Part shown: piece after piece, positions 61,976 to 64,000 of the stretch
Position numbering within the stretch: the first letter of the stretch is position 1
Layout of the letters: each line of letters opens with the position of its first letter
Source of the DNA: Pontibacter sp. FD36
GTDB lineage: Bacteria; Bacteroidota; Bacteroidia; Cytophagales; Hymenobacteraceae
DNA length: 64,000 nt
NCBI RefSeq assembly: GCF_015686655.1
Contig: NZ_JADPMP010000009.1
Coordinates: forward strand, 124,001-188,000
Direction: 5' to 3'
Translations under genes and position numbers: made by a program
The notes under the pieces: model-generated
Told to the model about the DNA's origin: nothing
The model's input: the letters and a program-made list of their open reading frames with translations, nothing else
Databases searched by the model: none

Positions 61976-64000
61976 TCAGTTTAACAGCTTTACCTCAATT
62001 GAAGTGCTTCCGCTTACAGGTATGCCCTCGGCTGTTTGCCCCTGCACCCGTATCTCAAATACTCCCGTTTCGTCGGAGGTATAAAACGTGAAGGTGGCAT
62101 TTCCGTCAGCTCCGACCTGCAGGTATGGCTGCCAATAAAGCTGTTGCCGGAAGTCTGGCAGCTGCGTCGCGTCGTTAGAGGCAGCCGCCGGCACTACAAA
62201 GTTCCGGGGCAAGTTGTATTGTTCATACAGCACAGGCAGGCCCTTCGCTTTTAGTCGCTCCCGGGCCTCACCGCTTTTGGTGTAGATGGCAAACATGCCA
62301 TTGTCTACCAGACGTCCCAGGTTGCCGGCATACAGCTTCTCCTCTGACCAGGCTATCTCGATAGAGGCGATGTCGTTCAGGTCGAGCGCCATGATCTCGT
62401 CCATATTCTCCAGGATGACGCCGTCCAGCAGGTATAGCGGTTCGTCCTTCATCATGCGCTTGGTTCCGGGGGCCACGTAAAGCAGTCGCACGGTTTGCCT
62501 GCCCTTTTTCTTACGCATGCGCAGGTTGGTACTCACTTCCCGGATAGCCTCCTCTACATCCTGAAAAGCAACGTAGTCATCCAGCTTGAACACCCGGTCG
62601 GCTGGCAAACGTGGTAGTGGAGAGGCCGCATGAGGTTCTGTCAGGCCATAGATGTCCTGGATATTAGTACGGGTATAGTGTTTCTTCGCAACGCTTATGA
62701 CATGTGAGGGCAGCGCCTGCACAAAAGCGGTGTCTAACTGCTTGGCAAAAGTCTCCTGCTGAAATGGTCCCTTCACGCCTTCCTGCCGTACGGGTTCCAC
62801 TAAGGGCTCCCGTGCGAACCGGGCTTCTGTTTCATTTTTTGCGATGGCCTCCCAGAGTTCCTGGTCGGTTTCGTGTTCCAGCCGCAGTTCATTTGTAGCG
62901 ACAAAACCACCAGGTTGCTGAAGTGCTGCTCGTCGCTCGGCCACGGAGGTCGAGAGCCAGGCATTGGCCGGCAGCCCTTTCACTGTAACGGTTACCTGCT
63001 GGCGGGTACCATACTGCTGACGGTCGGCCTGTACCCCTATACCTGCTGCACGTGGCATCACAATGCGCTGCTCAGCTTCTACCAAACCGCCCGTGTTGAG
63101 CAGTAGCAACCTGCACTGCGGTTGCGCTGCATCTGCCCACGGCACGGTGACTTGCTCTGCCCCCGTCACGTGCTGCGCAAAATATACCTTGCCTCCCGAT
63201 GCGGCCACCAGCACATGACTTACAGTTGATTGCCCCTGCACATTTACTTCTATACCTGTCGGGCTTACTTTTCCAACTGCTAATACTACGCCCTGTTTTT
63301 TAGGTTTGGGGAGCATTACCTGCTGAGGTGCGTAGTTAGCTGCCTGTACCTGTGCTACCAGTTCCTGCTGTTCTGTAGCCGTCAGGCTGAACAGGGCTAT
63401 ACCTGATGCGTCACTTTTAAAAGAGGCAAGCGTTTGGCCGGCTGTATCAGCCACTATGCCTTGTGCGGCTATACCTATACCTGCGGCATTGGTCACGGTC
63501 GCTATTATTTTGGTAGGCACTCCCGCCGGCCAAACACCGGACTCAGGTAAAAATCGCACCTGAAGGGGGCTAGCTGTTACCGCACGTCCTTCCAGCGCCT
63601 TTACTTCGTTCGGGTTGACAATGGTGAGCTGCTCCTGGCAGTGCTGTTGCGTACTGAAATTTCGCATCCAGTTGGTGGCAGCCCGTAAGGTATAGCTGCC
63701 CGATGGCATGTTTTCAGGCAACAGGAAATCTCCCTGTGCTTTTCCATCCTCCAGCACCAGTCGCTGGTTGATCAGGGTGCTGCCTTTTGCATCCAGCAGC
63801 TCTACATAAAGCACCCGACTGGCGGGAGCAGTGGAGTTTTTGCGCACAGCAGCACTGTACCAGAGTCGCTCGCCTGCCATGTACCAGGGCTGACTGTGTA
63901 CCAATTGCACCTGCTCGTCTGAAAGCTGGCGCTGTACCTGGGCGGCAGCTACTTTGGCAACCTGCTCCTGCTGCGCAAAAGCCGGTAAGCTGAGCAAGGG
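61976..64000 (-). CDS. MG2/TonB-plug-domain protein, N-terminus outside the window
   Basis: 674 residues are visible; the 5' end is cut by the window edge. The first visible residues (LLSLPAFAQQEQ) are the end of a signal peptide, so the start lies just beyond 64000. Residues about 50-160 look like an MG2-type macroglobulin domain (WYSAAVRKN, GSYTLRAATNWMRNF), then further Ig-like modules, and a plug-like region at about 490-600 (VRLLYVAPGTKRMM, LYLLDGVILENMDEIMAL, IASIEIAWSE). It ends in another beta domain. Such proteins in Bacteroidota are outer membrane-associated; role unknown. Confidence 0.8.
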   Translation of the reverse strand, partial: PLLSLPAFAQQEQVAKVAAAQVQRQLSDEQVQLVHSQPWYMAGERLWYSAAVRKNSTAPASRVLYVELLDAKGSTLINQRLVLEDGKAQGDFLLPENMPSGSYTLRAATNWMRNFSTQQHCQEQLTIVNPNEVKALEGRAVTASPLQVRFLPESGVWPAGVPTKIIATVTNAAGIGIAAQGIVADTAGQTLASFKSDASGIALFSLTATEQQELVAQVQAANYAPQQVMLPKPKKQGVVLAVGKVSPTGIEVNVQGQSTVSHVLVAASGGKVYFAQHVTGAEQVTVPWADAAQPQCRLLLLNTGGLVEAEQRIVMPRAAGIGVQADRQQYGTRQQVTVTVKGLPANAWLSTSVAERRAALQQPGGFVATNELRLEHETDQELWEAIAKNETEARFAREPLVEPVRQEGVKGPFQQETFAKQLDTAFVQALPSHVISVAKKHYTRTNIQDIYGLTEPHAASPLPRLPADRVFKLDDYVAFQDVEEAIREVSTNLRMRKKKGRQTVRLLYVAPGTKRMMKDEPLYLLDGVILENMDEIMALDLNDIASIEIAWSEEKLYAGNLGRLVDNGMFAIYTKSGEARERLKAKGLPVLYEQYNLPRNFVVPAAASNDATQLPDFRQQLYWQPYLQVGADGNATFTFYTSDETGVFEIRVQGQTAEGIPVSGSTSIEVKLLN

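Noticed and set aside
1-64000. tRNA or rRNA genes
   Set aside because: I searched by eye for T-loop GTTCGAATC-like strings with cloverleaf context and for rRNA blocks and found none; a covariance-model search would be decisive.

Overview
The window looks like chromosomal DNA of a Bacteroidota bacterium, most likely family Hymenobacteraceae (Pontibacter-like); the genus is an inference. The signs are: a subtilase with a type IX secretion C-terminal domain, a bacillithiol gene (bshC), the short SDR-type threonine dehydrogenase, DUF4295 beside L33, Bacteroidota-only families (DUF5916, DUF4403, DUF5522), promoters with a TAnnTTTG -7 element, and few Shine-Dalgarno sequences. I found no rRNA, tRNA or CRISPR array.

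Layout. 0-9 kb: small membrane proteins, threonine catabolism (kbl and tdh flanking a Pro/Ala-rich repeat protein), an outer membrane barrel, a thioredoxin-like protein, a DUF4403 lipoprotein and a YihY membrane protein. 9-15 kb: rlmN, thioesterase, mnmD, glutathione peroxidase, 5-formyl-THF cyclo-ligase and bshC. 15-22 kb: rimO, ftsY, DUF4295, rpmG and rpmB, a translation/targeting cluster interrupted by a lipoprotein gene and an aminopeptidase P gene. 22-24 kb: rocD.

23.8-31 kb is the accessory part. An AT-rich operon encodes an HlyD-type adaptor, a C39 peptidase ABC exporter, a winged-helix-like regulator and two double-glycine-leader peptides of bacteriocin type. A set of tiny membrane peptides follows, sharing a C-terminal GKSxGExxYxxTH motif; most lack any leader. 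An IS3-family element with a frameshifted OrfA and no target duplication sits inside the set, beside a truncated gene.

31-51 kb: hemB, a 1253-residue secreted subtilase, a DUF5916 barrel protein, a GroES-like protein, hmgA, an S41 protease, ruvX-def, an RsbQ-like hydrolase next to a STAS-like protein, lepB, a secreted zinc phospholipase/nuclease and a beta-lactamase-fold hydrolase. 51.2-52.2 kb is AT-rich and holds two paralogous 32-33 residue membrane peptides not recognised as any family. 52-64 kb: ettA, DUF349, DUF2795, an orphan ABC ATPase, ispD, a Vat-type acetyltransferase, queA, an ABC permease, a LOG-family protein and the C-terminal part of an MG2/plug-domain protein cut by the window edge.

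Two signals stand out beyond gene content. First, the word AGGTATA(G) occurs by hand count about 115 times on the two strands, against about 8 expected, in genes, spacers and terminator arms, but is nearly absent from the peptide-export island. Second, the small-peptide family around the C39 exporter and the unrelated twin peptides at 51.3-51.8 kb may be undescribed systems.
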